From NCBI GenBank assembly GCA_965198875.1, contig CBDAPU010000001.1:186001-250000 (forward strand): 64,000 nucleotides of DNA. Reading direction: 5' to 3'. Source of the DNA: CBDAPU01 sp965198875. GTDB lineage: Bacteria; Pseudomonadota; Gammaproteobacteria; Eutrophobiales; Eutrophobiaceae. Under the pieces are notes generated by a model. The model was not told where the DNA came from, searched no databases, and saw nothing but the letters and a program-made list of their open reading frames with translations. Position numbers and translations under genes: made by a program. Below are positions 44,338 through 52,648 of the stretch, in pieces; position 1 is the first letter of the stretch, and every line of letters begins with the position of its first letter.

Positions 44338-45543
44338 TTAATAAATTGAAAATGTATGTTGTGTTTCACGCCACTCGTCCTCATCGGGCAGGGCAATACT
44401 CTCAAGATCGCCGACCTCAGCCTCTGGATCATCAATCCAGTGACGAAGAATGTCACTGCCATTGATGACGTCAAAGGCGAGCTTGTCCTCTTCATACTCA
44501 TAGTGAAAGTTGCGCCAGATGGCATAGTCAGGGTAGAGCTTGCGAATTGCATGTAAGGCCAAAGCGACAATGCGCCAGGGCTTGAATTGCTTATGCCGAT
44601 AGTCTGGATGATCGGCATGGATCTGAAAGCCGTGACAAAGTGCATGCTGGTGCTTATGGAACGTGGGCTCAAACCAACACTCACGCAGGTGACAGCCTTC
44701 CGTCCATTGCGGTGCTATTTTTTTCATGAGCGCCAAAACATCCCTGGCATTTATGTCCGGGGCACCGAGGACTTCCAGCGACCGTGTCGTGCCACGACCT
44801 TCTGAAACAGTCGTCCCTTCAAGCATCACAGTGCCGGCATACGCTCTCGCCATGTTCACCGTGGACGCATTCGGGCTGGGGTTGATCCAGCATCGCTCTA
44901 ACAGGGGCCAGCCATATCCGGGGGCATCCTCAGGTCGCCAGCCCGACATCTCGATGATCCGATACTCGACATCAATTTTGTAGTGATAGATGAACCATTT
45001 TCCCATCTCGCCCAGGGTCAGGCCGTGGCGCATCGGCATCGGGCCGGCGCCAACGAAACTCTCCCACCCGGGCTTGAGACACATCCCCTCTACAGGGCGT
45101 CCTGCCGGATTAGGCCGATCGAGCACCCAGACGGATTTTTTGTGCCTCCCCGCCGCTTCCAGGACATAGCGAAGCGTGGTGATGAAGGTATATATCCGAC
45201 ATCCCAGGTCCTGCAGATCAACCAGCAGAACGTCAAATGCATCCATCATGGCATCCGTTGGACGCCGTACATCGCCATACAAACTAAACACCGGGATATT
45301 ATGGACTGGATCATAATAGTCCGAGGACTCCACCATATTGTCCTGTTTGTCACCCTTGAGGCCATGTTGCGGGCCAAACGCCGCTGTCAGCTTAATGTCA
45401 TCCAGCGCCGCTAACACATCGAGACTATGGCGAAGGTCAAAGGTGACGGATGCAGGGTGGGCTAACAGGGCGATACGTTTGTTTTGCAGCGGTTTACGTA
45501 AATCCGGCTCAGTCAGCAGCCGGTCCAGCCCAAACAGATTCAT
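44338..45543 (-). CDS. NamZ-like exo-beta-N-acetylmuramidase (DUF1343)
   Basis: 401 residues, full length for DUF1343. Family segments seen include FGPQHGLKGDKQDNM, PVFSLYGDVRRPT, LLVDLQDLGCRIYTFITTL, VLDRPNPAGRPVEG and EGTTVSEGRGTTRSLEVLGA. The founding enzyme, Bacillus subtilis NamZ, releases MurNAc from the non-reducing end of peptidoglycan fragments and is secreted. Here the N-terminus (MNLFGLDRLLTEPDLRK) shows no signal peptide, so the enzyme is probably cytoplasmic. The divergent gene is a sugar kinase, and MurQ and NagA follow nearby, giving a consistent MurNAc catabolic context. Confidence 0.85.
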   Translation of the reverse strand: MNLFGLDRLLTEPDLRKPLQNKRIALLAHPASVTFDLRHSLDVLAALDDIKLTAAFGPQHGLKGDKQDNMVESSDYYDPVHNIPVFSLYGDVRRPTDAMMDAFDVLLVDLQDLGCRIYTFITTLRYVLEAAGRHKKSVWVLDRPNPAGRPVEGMCLKPGWESFVGAGPMPMRHGLTLGEMGKWFIYHYKIDVEYRIIEMSGWRPEDAPGYGWPLLERCWINPSPNASTVNMARAYAGTVMLEGTTVSEGRGTTRSLEVLGAPDINARDVLALMKKIAPQWTEGCHLRECWFEPTFHKHQHALCHGFQIHADHPDYRHKQFKPWRIVALALHAIRKLYPDYAIWRNFHYEYEEDKLAFDVINGSDILRHWIDDPEAEVGDLESIALPDEDEWRETQHTFSIY

Positions 45544-45869
45544 TGTGCCCCCTGAAACCTGAGCGCACGATGCGGGTCGGGATGATTTGTACTGTTTAAT
45601 GCTTGAGGCATAAGGTTGACCAGTTTAGAATGAACATAGGCCAATTTAGTATATATAGTTAGAAATTAACAACATACCCAAGATGAAATCGACATTTTTC
45701 GCTGTTTATTCATCGGTAAGACGCTGATTTCGAATAAAATCATACAATCGGAGAAGATTGGTTTTATATTGGTCTCTCATAGACACCTCCGCAAAGATGA
45801 TCACACCGTCAGGGAGTTGGCTCCGGTAGGATCAGAAATAGCAATCGTGTTTTCAAGCAGGGTTATTCA
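45544..45869. other. Divergent promoter region between the NamZ-like gene and the sugar kinase
   Basis: 326 bases. It contains an AT-rich stretch (GTATATATAG near 45650) and a small ORF on the - strand (45706-45780) with a strong ribosome-binding site. A TTGGTCT half-site-like sequence at 45769-45775 loosely resembles GntR/NagR-type operators and recurs, also imperfectly, upstream of the TonB receptor at 52525. I cannot define an operator with confidence. Confidence 0.35.
45706..45780 (-). CDS. Possible 24-residue leader ORF upstream of the NamZ-like gene
   Basis: ATG at 45780 is preceded by GGAGG at 5-nt spacing, one of the stronger ribosome-binding sites in the window. The product (MRDQYKTNLLRLYDFIRNQR, then LTDE) is too short to classify. 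It sits about 160 nt upstream of the NamZ-like start on the same strand, so it could be a regulatory leader peptide or a gene remnant. Confidence 0.3.
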   Translation of the reverse strand: MRDQYKTNLLRLYDFIRNQRLTDE

Positions 45870-46754
45870 ATGACTGAAGCATCATTTTATCTGGGTATCG
45901 ATGCCGGGGGTAGCCGTTGCAAGGCCAGACTGGTCAATAAAGATAGGCAGGTGCTGGCGGAGGTTGAATCAGGACCGGCGAACGCCCGCATCGGGGTTGC
46001 TCGGCTGACGGCCATCCTGATGGACATTGCTGAGAGCGCACTCAAAAAAGCCGATCTCCCTCTCACCGAGCTTGCGAATGTTATCGCCGGCATAGGGATT
46101 GCCGGCATAAACCGCCCAGGCATGCGCCTGGCCATTGAGAACCTGGCGCTTCCCTACAGATGCCGAGCATTCGATACAGATGCGGCGGTGGCCTGCCTCG
46201 GGGCATACGGAGGGGCGGACGGCGCAATCCTGGTTCTTGGAACGGGCAGCATCGCACACATAAAAAATGGTAGCGAGGCGATAACCATTGGTGGCTACGG
46301 GTTTCCAATTTCGGACGAAGGTAGCGGTGCCGCCCTGGGGCTAAGTGGCGTCAGGCACGCCCTACGCGCACTCGATGGACGCACAAAAGCCACCCCGTTA
46401 AGCGCCGCAATCTCCAAGCAATTTGACAATGATACAACTCGTGCCATCGCCTGGATGGATCAGGCCACGCCATACGACTACGGCGCCTTTGCGCCGCTGG
46501 TGCTCGACTTTGCCGAGGAAGATGATGAAATCGCCCGCTCAATCGTTGAAGATGCGGCGAAACACGTTGAGCGATTCATTGAGACAATATTCGCCAAAGG
46601 CGCACAGCGCTGTGCCCTGGTCGGCGGATTGGCCGCAAGAATGACGCCCTGGTTGCGAAGACGTACCACAAACAGGCTTGTGGCGGCCGCTGGCGATGGA
46701 CTGGATGGTGCGCTTTTGCTGGCGGGCGCCAATCGCTTGCAAAAGTCGCTTTAA
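45870..46754 (+). CDS. BadF/BadG-type ATPase: N-acetylglucosamine / N-acetylmuramic acid kinase
   Basis: 294 residues with the actin-like ATPase fold: phosphate 1 motif FYLGIDAGGSRCKARL, phosphate 2 GAILVLGTGSIAHIK, then GGYGFPISDEGSGAALGL and an adenosine motif CALVGGLAARMTP. Enzymes of this family phosphorylate GlcNAc, MurNAc (MurK-like) or glucosamine at C6. The neighbours MurQ and NagA, which act on the phosphorylated sugars, make an amino-sugar kinase the best call; which sugar is preferred cannot be read. A sodium:solute symporter follows after 39 nt. Confidence 0.83.
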   Translation: MTEASFYLGIDAGGSRCKARLVNKDRQVLAEVESGPANARIGVARLTAILMDIAESALKKADLPLTELANVIAGIGIAGINRPGMRLAIENLALPYRCRAFDTDAAVACLGAYGGADGAILVLGTGSIAHIKNGSEAITIGGYGFPISDEGSGAALGLSGVRHALRALDGRTKATPLSAAISKQFDNDTTRAIAWMDQATPYDYGAFAPLVLDFAEEDDEIARSIVEDAAKHVERFIETIFAKGAQRCALVGGLAARMTPWLRRRTTNRLVAAAGDGLDGALLLAGANRLQKSL

Positions 46755-46793
46755 GAGCACTTACCTGAGCCAAACAAGCCCAAAAACTAAACC

Positions 46794-48317
46794 ATGCGCT
46801 TTTCAAGTTTTGACTGGGTGGTGCTCGGCGGGTATTTTGTCATCGTATCAACACTGGGGATCATCCTTTCAAGAAGAGCGACCACCTCATCGAAAGAGTA
46901 TTTTCTCTCTAAAGGTGGCCTGCCCCTTTCACTGATCGTATTTTCCGTTCTGGCGACCACTCAGTCCGCCGCCACTTTTCTTGGTGGCCCGGACATTGGT
47001 TTTCGTGGAAATTACACCTATCTCGCCGGGACATTGGGAACCATTCTGGCAAGTATTATTGTGGCCATCGTCCTGTTGCCCAGGTTCTACGCCGCCAATG
47101 TCATCACCGTATATGACCTTTTAGACAAGGCTTACGGCCCAAGTGCTATGAGGGCCGCCGGGGCCGTGTATCTGCTGGGACGCATATTTGCAAACGGCGC
47201 CCGGCTGTTCATGGCTGCGCTTGCCGTTGCCCTGATTGTGTTCTCAGATACTGATTTTCACAGCGTTGCACTCGCTTCCTGTTTCATCACCTTCATCGCC
47301 CTGGCTTTTACCCTGGTTGGCGGCCTTCGCTCCGTTGTGGCCAGTGACATGCTGCAATTCGCTGTATACGTATTTACAGCCATCTTTATCATGGCGGGCA
47401 TCTACCAGGCCATCGATTTACCGTTATCCGACATACTGGCGGCCGCCAGAAATGCTCCCGATGGCCAGAACAAATTATTATTGTTCGACTTTTCGCTTAA
47501 CCTGCAAGAGCCGTTCACCATGCCCTCGATCATGACGGGCCTGACGCTTTTACTTTTGGGCAACTACGGCCTGGATCAAGATACCACCCAGCGATTACTC
47601 GCCGCCGGCAGTGCAAAGCGAGCAGGCAAGGCGCTGATTTTTGCCGCCCTGCTGGCCGTTCCCCTGACTTTCGTTTTTGTTACGATTGGACAACTCCTGC
47701 ATATCTTCTATGAGAGACCCGAGATCACCGGGCGGGCCATGACGAGCCTGGAGCTTAAGAGTACCACCATCTTTATGCAGTATATCTTGAGTGAATTACC
47801 ATCAGGCATGCGCGGCCTTGCTGTGACCGGTGTCGTTGCCGCTGCGGTCTCAACCCTGAACTCTGGCTTGAACTCCATGTCAGCGGTGGCTGTAAGCGAT
47901 TTCTATCGCCCGCTTCGTCAGAGCAAGCCAGAAAGCCACTATGTACGTGCAGGACAGATCGCAATGCTCGGCTTTGCGCTTGTCCTGCTGTTGATGTCCT
48001 GTATTTGTCATTACTGGCAGCGCTCTACTGATATGCCGCTTCTGGAGTTTGCCCTGGCGGTCATGACTTTCGCCTATGCCGGTCTTTTAGGTATCTACGC
48101 TACTGTCGTTTTTACCAGGCGTGGCAGTGCCGGCTCCATTATCGCCGCACTCATTGTTGGCTTCATTGCCATGGGCCTGGGTGACGGCAACATCGGCAGT
48201 GCCATCGGCATTCCAGAGGCTTACACCGAGCTCGCATTTACCTGGAAGCTATGCGTGGCGACAATAGTTGCATTCCTGGTGGCGAGTGCAGGGAATTGCC
48301 GCAACAACACCCGCTAA
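46794..48317 (+). CDS. Sodium:solute symporter (SSS family), probable amino-sugar importer
   Basis: 507 residues with about 13 membrane helices and SSS signatures (VVLGGYFVIVSTLGIILSRR, the SKEYFLSKG loop, LATTQSAATFLGGP, and GMRGLAVTGVVAAAVSTLNS with the sodium-site serines). It follows the sugar kinase in the same direction and faces the MurQ-NagA-NagB-like operon, so import of GlcNAc, MurNAc or a small muropeptide sugar is the likely role. Its stop overlaps the convergent GntR gene's stop by 4 nt (CTAA). Confidence 0.85.
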   Translation: MRFSSFDWVVLGGYFVIVSTLGIILSRRATTSSKEYFLSKGGLPLSLIVFSVLATTQSAATFLGGPDIGFRGNYTYLAGTLGTILASIIVAIVLLPRFYAANVITVYDLLDKAYGPSAMRAAGAVYLLGRIFANGARLFMAALAVALIVFSDTDFHSVALASCFITFIALAFTLVGGLRSVVASDMLQFAVYVFTAIFIMAGIYQAIDLPLSDILAAARNAPDGQNKLLLFDFSLNLQEPFTMPSIMTGLTLLLLGNYGLDQDTTQRLLAAGSAKRAGKALIFAALLAVPLTFVFVTIGQLLHIFYERPEITGRAMTSLELKSTTIFMQYILSELPSGMRGLAVTGVVAAAVSTLNSGLNSMSAVAVSDFYRPLRQSKPESHYVRAGQIAMLGFALVLLLMSCICHYWQRSTDMPLLEFALAVMTFAYAGLLGIYATVVFTRRGSAGSIIAALIVGFIAMGLGDGNIGSAIGIPEAYTELAFTWKLCVATIVAFLVASAGNCRNNTR

Positions 48318-49027
48318 CTCAGCTCGGACACGAACTCATAACGATCCCCGCGATAAGCCGAGCGCGTAAATTCAACGACAACCCCGTGAGCAGAATACGT
48401 TTTTCTCTCAATTCGCAGCACTTCACTGCCCTCATCTATCTGTAGCAGACTGGCCTCAGTGGGCGTAGCGAGAGAAGCCCTGATTTTCTGCTGACCACGG
48501 ACTGGACGATACCCCAACTCGGAAAGCGCCTCATACAATGAATCGCCCAGCATCGCTATGTCGGGAATAAACTGTTTGGGTACAACGGCATTTTCAATCG
48601 CCAGGGGTTCGCCATTGGACAAACGCACGCGCCCTAGTCTCGCCACCTCGGCCGTGACTGGAATTGCCAACTGCTTCGCCTCATCTGCAGTCGGGCTCGA
48701 AAACGATTTAACGATCCAGAGCACGCCCGGCTCATCCCCACGCTTATGTGCATCATCAGTGAAGCTGCTCAGAAAAGAAGAAGGCGACTGGATCCTTGCC
48801 GATACGTAGGTGCCAGACCCTTGTTTGCGATAAAGAAGACCCTCGGCAATCAGCGTATCAATCGCTTTGCGTATCGTTACACGGGAAGCGCCGGTGATTG
48901 TCGTCAGCTCACGCTCCGAGGGCAGGGCCTCATCGTTGATAATTTCGCCCTCATTTATTTTGCTTCGAATACTATTGGCTATGCGAAGATATAGCGGCGT
49001 TGGATTTTCCTTTGACATTGCCTGCAT
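48314..49027 (-). CDS. GntR-family regulator with UTRA domain (NagR-like)
   Basis: 237 residues: an N-terminal winged helix (PLYLRIANSIRSKINEGEII, then LPSERELTTITGASRVTIRK and LLYRKQGSGTYV) and a C-terminal UTRA effector domain (EPLAIENAVVPKQFIPD, SEVLRIERKTYSAHG, VVEFTRSAYRGDRYEF). HutC/NagR-type regulators bind phosphorylated amino sugars and control amino-sugar genes. It is the last gene of the NagB-NagA-MurQ operon, 5 nt after MurQ, with a GAGG ribosome-binding site before ATG 49027, so it probably controls its own operon and the divergent genes. Confidence 0.88.
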   Translation of the reverse strand: MQAMSKENPTPLYLRIANSIRSKINEGEIINDEALPSERELTTITGASRVTIRKAIDTLIAEGLLYRKQGSGTYVSARIQSPSSFLSSFTDDAHKRGDEPGVLWIVKSFSSPTADEAKQLAIPVTAEVARLGRVRLSNGEPLAIENAVVPKQFIPDIAMLGDSLYEALSELGYRPVRGQQKIRASLATPTEASLLQIDEGSEVLRIERKTYSAHGVVVEFTRSAYRGDRYEFVSELS

Positions 49028-49032
49028 GGAAG

Positions 49033-49947
49033 TTACCTCATTAGTGTATGGATCGATTCCCCCAAATGCCCTTGATGCTGCTCCAACAGCGCTTCAGCCC
49101 GCTCTTTCTCCGCCCCAAATCCGATCAAAACGGCTGTCGGGATATTATCCCCTGCTTGAGTGAGTGCGGCGTCCGCCTTATCCATTGAGATCCCACAGAG
49201 CAGGTGAACGATCTCGGCGCCACGATGACGCAGCTTCCGGTTCGAGATCAACATGTTCACCATGAGACCTTTATATACCTTGCCCAAACGCAGCATGATT
49301 GTGGTCGAGAGTATGTTCAGAATAGCCTTTTGGGCGGTACCGGCCTTCATCCTCGTTGACCCGGCGACAATTTCACTGCCGGTATTCGCCACCAGACCAA
49401 ATTCAGCGGCCTTAAGTAAGGGTGCGTCCTGATTGTTTACAATGCCAATCGTCAGTGCGCCTTTTTCACGCGCAACCTCAAGCGCTGCAAGAGTGAACGG
49501 GGTCTTGCCGCTGGCGGCCACCCCAATCACAACATCATTCTCATCGATACCAAGACGCTCCATTTCGCTGGCGCCGGCCTCGGCATCGTCCTCGGCGCCC
49601 TCAACACTCTCAACCAGCGCAGAAAGCCCGCCCGCCACGATATAGACCAGTCGCTCATTGGGCCATCCATAGGTGGGATGCAATTCAACGCCATCCTGAG
49701 CGGCAACACGCCCTGAGGTTCCGGCGCCGACATAGATCAGGCGACCTCGCTCTGAAAGGCGCGCCGCCGCCGCCATCGCCGCCTTTGCAATCAGGGGGGA
49801 CAGCGGCCTTATGGCGGCAACAGCGGATAGCTGCCCTTCGATCATGGCGTCTACGGCGTCCTCGGCTGACCAGCTATCAATACCGCCAAATCTGTCGCTC
49901 ACCAGCTCTGTGGACATGCCTGCCTCTGGAATTGTCTCATCGCTCAT
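49033..49947 (-). CDS. murQ: N-acetylmuramic acid 6-phosphate etherase
   Basis: About 304 residues, the normal length. The SIS fold with the MurQ signature is clear: LIYVGAGTSGRVAAQDGVEL, then VEGAEDDAEAGASEM, VIGVAASGKTPF, NTGSEIVAGSTRMKAGTAQK and VYKGLMVNMLISNRKL. It cleaves the lactyl ether of MurNAc-6-phosphate to give GlcNAc-6-phosphate and D-lactate in the cytoplasm. I chose ATG 49947 (MSDETIPEAG); the frame reaches a TTG at 49977. It lies between nagA and the GntR regulator in one operon. Confidence 0.93.
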   Translation of the reverse strand: MSDETIPEAGMSTELVSDRFGGIDSWSAEDAVDAMIEGQLSAVAAIRPLSPLIAKAAMAAAARLSERGRLIYVGAGTSGRVAAQDGVELHPTYGWPNERLVYIVAGGLSALVESVEGAEDDAEAGASEMERLGIDENDVVIGVAASGKTPFTLAALEVAREKGALTIGIVNNQDAPLLKAAEFGLVANTGSEIVAGSTRMKAGTAQKAILNILSTTIMLRLGKVYKGLMVNMLISNRKLRHRGAEIVHLLCGISMDKADAALTQAGDNIPTAVLIGFGAEKERAEALLEQHQGHLGESIHTLMR

Positions 49948-49987
49948 GTAAGTTACAGGGCTCGGTTTACGTAGCAAAATAAAATCA

Positions 49988-51217
49988 CTAGGTCGGGTGA
50001 CAGGTAGTGCCCTGATGCTCGCTGCTATGATGCATCTGGCCGGGCCGGGCGCCAGTCCTGTTTGCGGCTAAGCCAACATCCGTCTCTCTGCCGTTGACCC
50101 AGCTTCTTGCCACATTACCGTCATCTGTAATGTGATTGAGACTGGCTGTTTTGCCGACAGCGATCTCCCCCAGTTCATGGCCCAGTCCAATGGCTTTGGC
50201 CGGGCCGAGACTCGCCATGAAAATGGCCTCAGGCAGGGAGACCCCCAGGTTTCGCTGGGCGTATGTGACGGCGGACATCATATTAAGGGATGAGCCCGCA
50301 AGGTTGCCGGCTTCGATCATAAGGCGCGGGCCGGTCGCATCCACCCACTGGCCGAACAGGTCAAAGCCACTGAAGTCGGCAGGTGCGCCAACGCTGGGCA
50401 TGGCGTCCGTTACGAGCACCGTTTTCTGAATACCTTTGCATTTGATTGCGATACGCAGTGCAGCCTCATGCACATGAAAGCCATCGGTGATCATACCCGC
50501 CCAGGTGTGCTCAGAGTCCAGCGCCGCACCGACTACGCCGGGCGCCCGACTCATGAGCGGCGACATGGCGTTGTAGAGATGGGTAAAGCCTGAGAGCCCT
50601 TCCTGGATGGCGGATTGAACGGTGTCGTAGTCGGCATTGCTGTGACCGGCCCATACGCTGACGCCCCGTTCCACAAGCGCCGCAATTTGGCCCGGCAGCA
50701 CACGCTCAGGCGCAAGCGTCGCCAGGGTTTTGCCGTTTTTAAGGCTGGACAGGAGATCAATAAACTCCGCATCCAGGGCGCGCAACTTCTGCTGATCGTG
50801 CACGCCTTTTTTATCGCTATTGAGTACCGGCCCTTCAATATGGATCCCCAGCGGCCCCGGCACACCCAGGGCAATGGCCTCATCCACTGCCGCAATGGCC
50901 TCGGCGATCACCTCCGGCGTATCGCTGATCAGGGTCGGCAGAAATCCGCTGGTGCCAAAGGCACGGTGCGCTCTAGCGATGGTCTTAATTGTTGCGACAG
51001 TGGGCGCCTGGTTTAGAAGCACACCGCCGCCGCCATTCACTTGCAGATCAATAAACCCCGGGGCGAGATACCCGCCATTGAGGCGGGCCCGCTCGGCAGC
51101 GGCGGGAATGGCCTCCAAAGGCACAATATCCCGAATACGCCCGCCTTCAATCAGCACCGCCCGGTCTTCTGACCATGCACCTTCCACCAGCATGGGGCAA
51201 CCAAACAGCGCACGCAT
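49988..51217 (-). CDS. nagA: N-acetylglucosamine-6-phosphate deacetylase
   Basis: About 409 residues of the amidohydrolase superfamily. NagA landmarks are visible: YLAPGFIDLQVNGGGGVLLN, the metal-ligand glutamate in GIHIEGPVLN, the histidines in WAGHSNADYD and THLYNAMSP, the DGFHVHE loop, and VTDAMPSVG with the catalytic aspartate. It deacetylates GlcNAc-6-phosphate to glucosamine-6-phosphate. Its ATG (51217) overlaps the preceding gene's TGA as TGATG; a GTG at 51220 is also possible. The C-terminal 20 residues (after NRTGARPGQ) are not family-typical. Confidence 0.93.
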   Translation of the reverse strand: MRALFGCPMLVEGAWSEDRAVLIEGGRIRDIVPLEAIPAAAERARLNGGYLAPGFIDLQVNGGGGVLLNQAPTVATIKTIARAHRAFGTSGFLPTLISDTPEVIAEAIAAVDEAIALGVPGPLGIHIEGPVLNSDKKGVHDQQKLRALDAEFIDLLSSLKNGKTLATLAPERVLPGQIAALVERGVSVWAGHSNADYDTVQSAIQEGLSGFTHLYNAMSPLMSRAPGVVGAALDSEHTWAGMITDGFHVHEAALRIAIKCKGIQKTVLVTDAMPSVGAPADFSGFDLFGQWVDATGPRLMIEAGNLAGSSLNMMSAVTYAQRNLGVSLPEAIFMASLGPAKAIGLGHELGEIAVGKTASLNHITDDGNVARSWVNGRETDVGLAANRTGARPGQMHHSSEHQGTTCHPT

Positions 51218-52263
51218 CACACCGTCACCGTCACTTTTTTCAGAAAGGGCGGCTCATCGGGGTTTTTCCCGCGCGTGAGTGAGAGCGCATTTGCAAAACG
51301 ATAAAACCGCTGAACCTGCAGAATGGGCGTCAGGCGCGGATCATCACCCCCCGGGCAATCCAGCGCCAGTGCCCCCGATACCGCCCCACCCACAGTAAGG
51401 CACTGGGCGCCGTGGGCGGCGCAAAAAGAAACCAGCTCCAGAACGCTTTGCCTCGCCTCGTCCGCCGAGACAAACGCCAGAATTGGGAAACCCCTGGAGA
51501 GGACCGCTATGGGCCCGTGGCGAAGTTCAGCGGCGCTGAGCGCCTCGGCATACAAGCCGCTGGTCTCTTTCAGCTTGAGCGCCGCCTCCCCGGCAATGCT
51601 AAGGCCCGAGCCGCGCCCGGAAACAAACAGATTGCCGGCTTCCTTCAGCACTGGCAGCGCCGCCCCCCAGTCACCCGCCCATGCTTTCCTCAGGTGCGCA
51701 GGTAATTGCCCCAGGGCGTCCAGACCACGATGATCGCCGCCAGCGCAAAAGGCCAGTGCGGCGAATGCCGTGAGCGAGCAGATAAAGGACTTTGTCGCCG
51801 CCACGCTGTGCTCTTCACCGGCCAGCAAAGGCAGAGTGGCCTCACATAAGGCCGCCAGCGGGCTTTCGGTATCGTTGGTCATGGCCACGGTAAATGCACC
51901 GCCGGCCTTTGCCGCTTGGGTGGATTGCAGCAAGTCCTCGCTTCTGCCCGATTGCGATACGGCAAGAAACATCGCTCGATGCAGATGCAGATCCGCACCA
52001 TAGATGGAGGCCATTGAAGGTGCGAATGCGGCGACCGGCTTACCCACCAGGCCTTCGATCAAATACTTTCCATAGACCGCTGCGTGATGGGAGCTGCCCC
52101 GGGCACAGGTCAGGACCATGTTGATTTTATCGCTGGACAGACGGGCGGCGATTTCCTCGACCCTGTCCCGATTACTCTGACATTGCCGCTCTACCCGCTC
52201 AGGCGCCTCGGCGGCTTCATGAAACATCTTGGTGTCATGCTTTGTGCTGGGCGTCTTTGGCAT
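51217..52263 (-). CDS. SIS-domain glucosamine-6-phosphate deaminase/isomerase (NagB-II, GlmS C-terminal-like)
   Basis: 348 residues made of two SIS domains without the glutaminase domain of GlmS. Sugar-phosphate-binding serines are in LTCARGSSHHAAVYGKYLIE and AVSQSGRSEDLLQS, with EEHSVAATKSF and LFVSGRGSGLSIAGEAALKL in the second domain. NagB-II enzymes replace NagB in many proteobacteria and convert glucosamine-6-phosphate to fructose-6-phosphate and ammonia. It is the first gene of the operon NagB-II - nagA - murQ - gntR. Confidence 0.87.
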   Translation of the reverse strand: MPKTPSTKHDTKMFHEAAEAPERVERQCQSNRDRVEEIAARLSSDKINMVLTCARGSSHHAAVYGKYLIEGLVGKPVAAFAPSMASIYGADLHLHRAMFLAVSQSGRSEDLLQSTQAAKAGGAFTVAMTNDTESPLAALCEATLPLLAGEEHSVAATKSFICSLTAFAALAFCAGGDHRGLDALGQLPAHLRKAWAGDWGAALPVLKEAGNLFVSGRGSGLSIAGEAALKLKETSGLYAEALSAAELRHGPIAVLSRGFPILAFVSADEARQSVLELVSFCAAHGAQCLTVGGAVSGALALDCPGGDDPRLTPILQVQRFYRFANALSLTRGKNPDEPPFLKKVTVTV

Positions 52264-52539
52264 GATCAGCGGCTACCGACGACCTTGCAAGGCTTAGAGG
52301 GAAGCCAAAGACCGGTACCGCCAAAACAGGGGCGGGCGTATTGAGCGCCTGGATGTATTACGGGCATGCCTACCAGTACATAACCTTTAGAGAAAATGTA
52401 TCTTTTCATCATATAACTGATTGTTTTTAAGTATAAAATTAGATAATAGCGGATAATTTCGCCCGCATTTCAAAGGCCGGTCATGCGCTAAAAATAACCT
52501 GGTTCGCCCTTGTTATCATCAATCTGGTCTGGTTACATT

Positions 52540-52569
52540 TTGACTTATTGCCTGCATTGGCAACATAAT
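52540..52569 (+). promoter_or_regulatory. Promoter of the amino-sugar-locus TonB receptor
   Basis: TTGACT (5/6) and CATAAT (5/6) are separated by 18 nt. The predicted transcript would start near 52576 and carry a leader of about 70 nt. Confidence 0.6.
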
Positions 52570-52593
52570 GGTATCATAGCCTTTAAGTGAATA

Positions 52594-52620
52594 GCCACAG
52601 GCTGGTGATATGCCTGTGGC
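52594..52620 (+). promoter_or_regulatory. Leader hairpin before the TonB receptor
   Basis: A perfect 9-bp inverted repeat (GCCACAGGC / GCCTGTGGC) with a 9-nt loop lies between the promoter and the AAGGAGGAG ribosome-binding site at 52633. It is flanked by two imperfect copies of a CATAGCC...TTAAG sequence (near 52575 and 52621). It may influence translation or mRNA stability. Confidence 0.45.
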
Positions 52621-52648
52621 CATAGCCTGTTTAAGGAGGAGAAACGAC

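Larger units (their letters stand above)
52264..52648. other. Divergent control region between the amino-sugar operon and a TonB receptor
   Basis: 385 bases. It holds a good sigma-70-like promoter for the receptor (52540-52569), a direct CTGGT-CTGGT motif just upstream of its -35 (52524-52533) that may be part of a regulator site, and a 9-bp hairpin in the receptor leader (52594-52620). The operon promoter on the other strand is not obvious. Confidence 0.45.

Noticed and set aside
51217..52263. SIS-domain protein as a truncated GlmS
   Set aside because: Two complete SIS domains without a glutaminase domain, in an operon with nagA and murQ, fit NagB-II-type deaminase better than a broken synthase.
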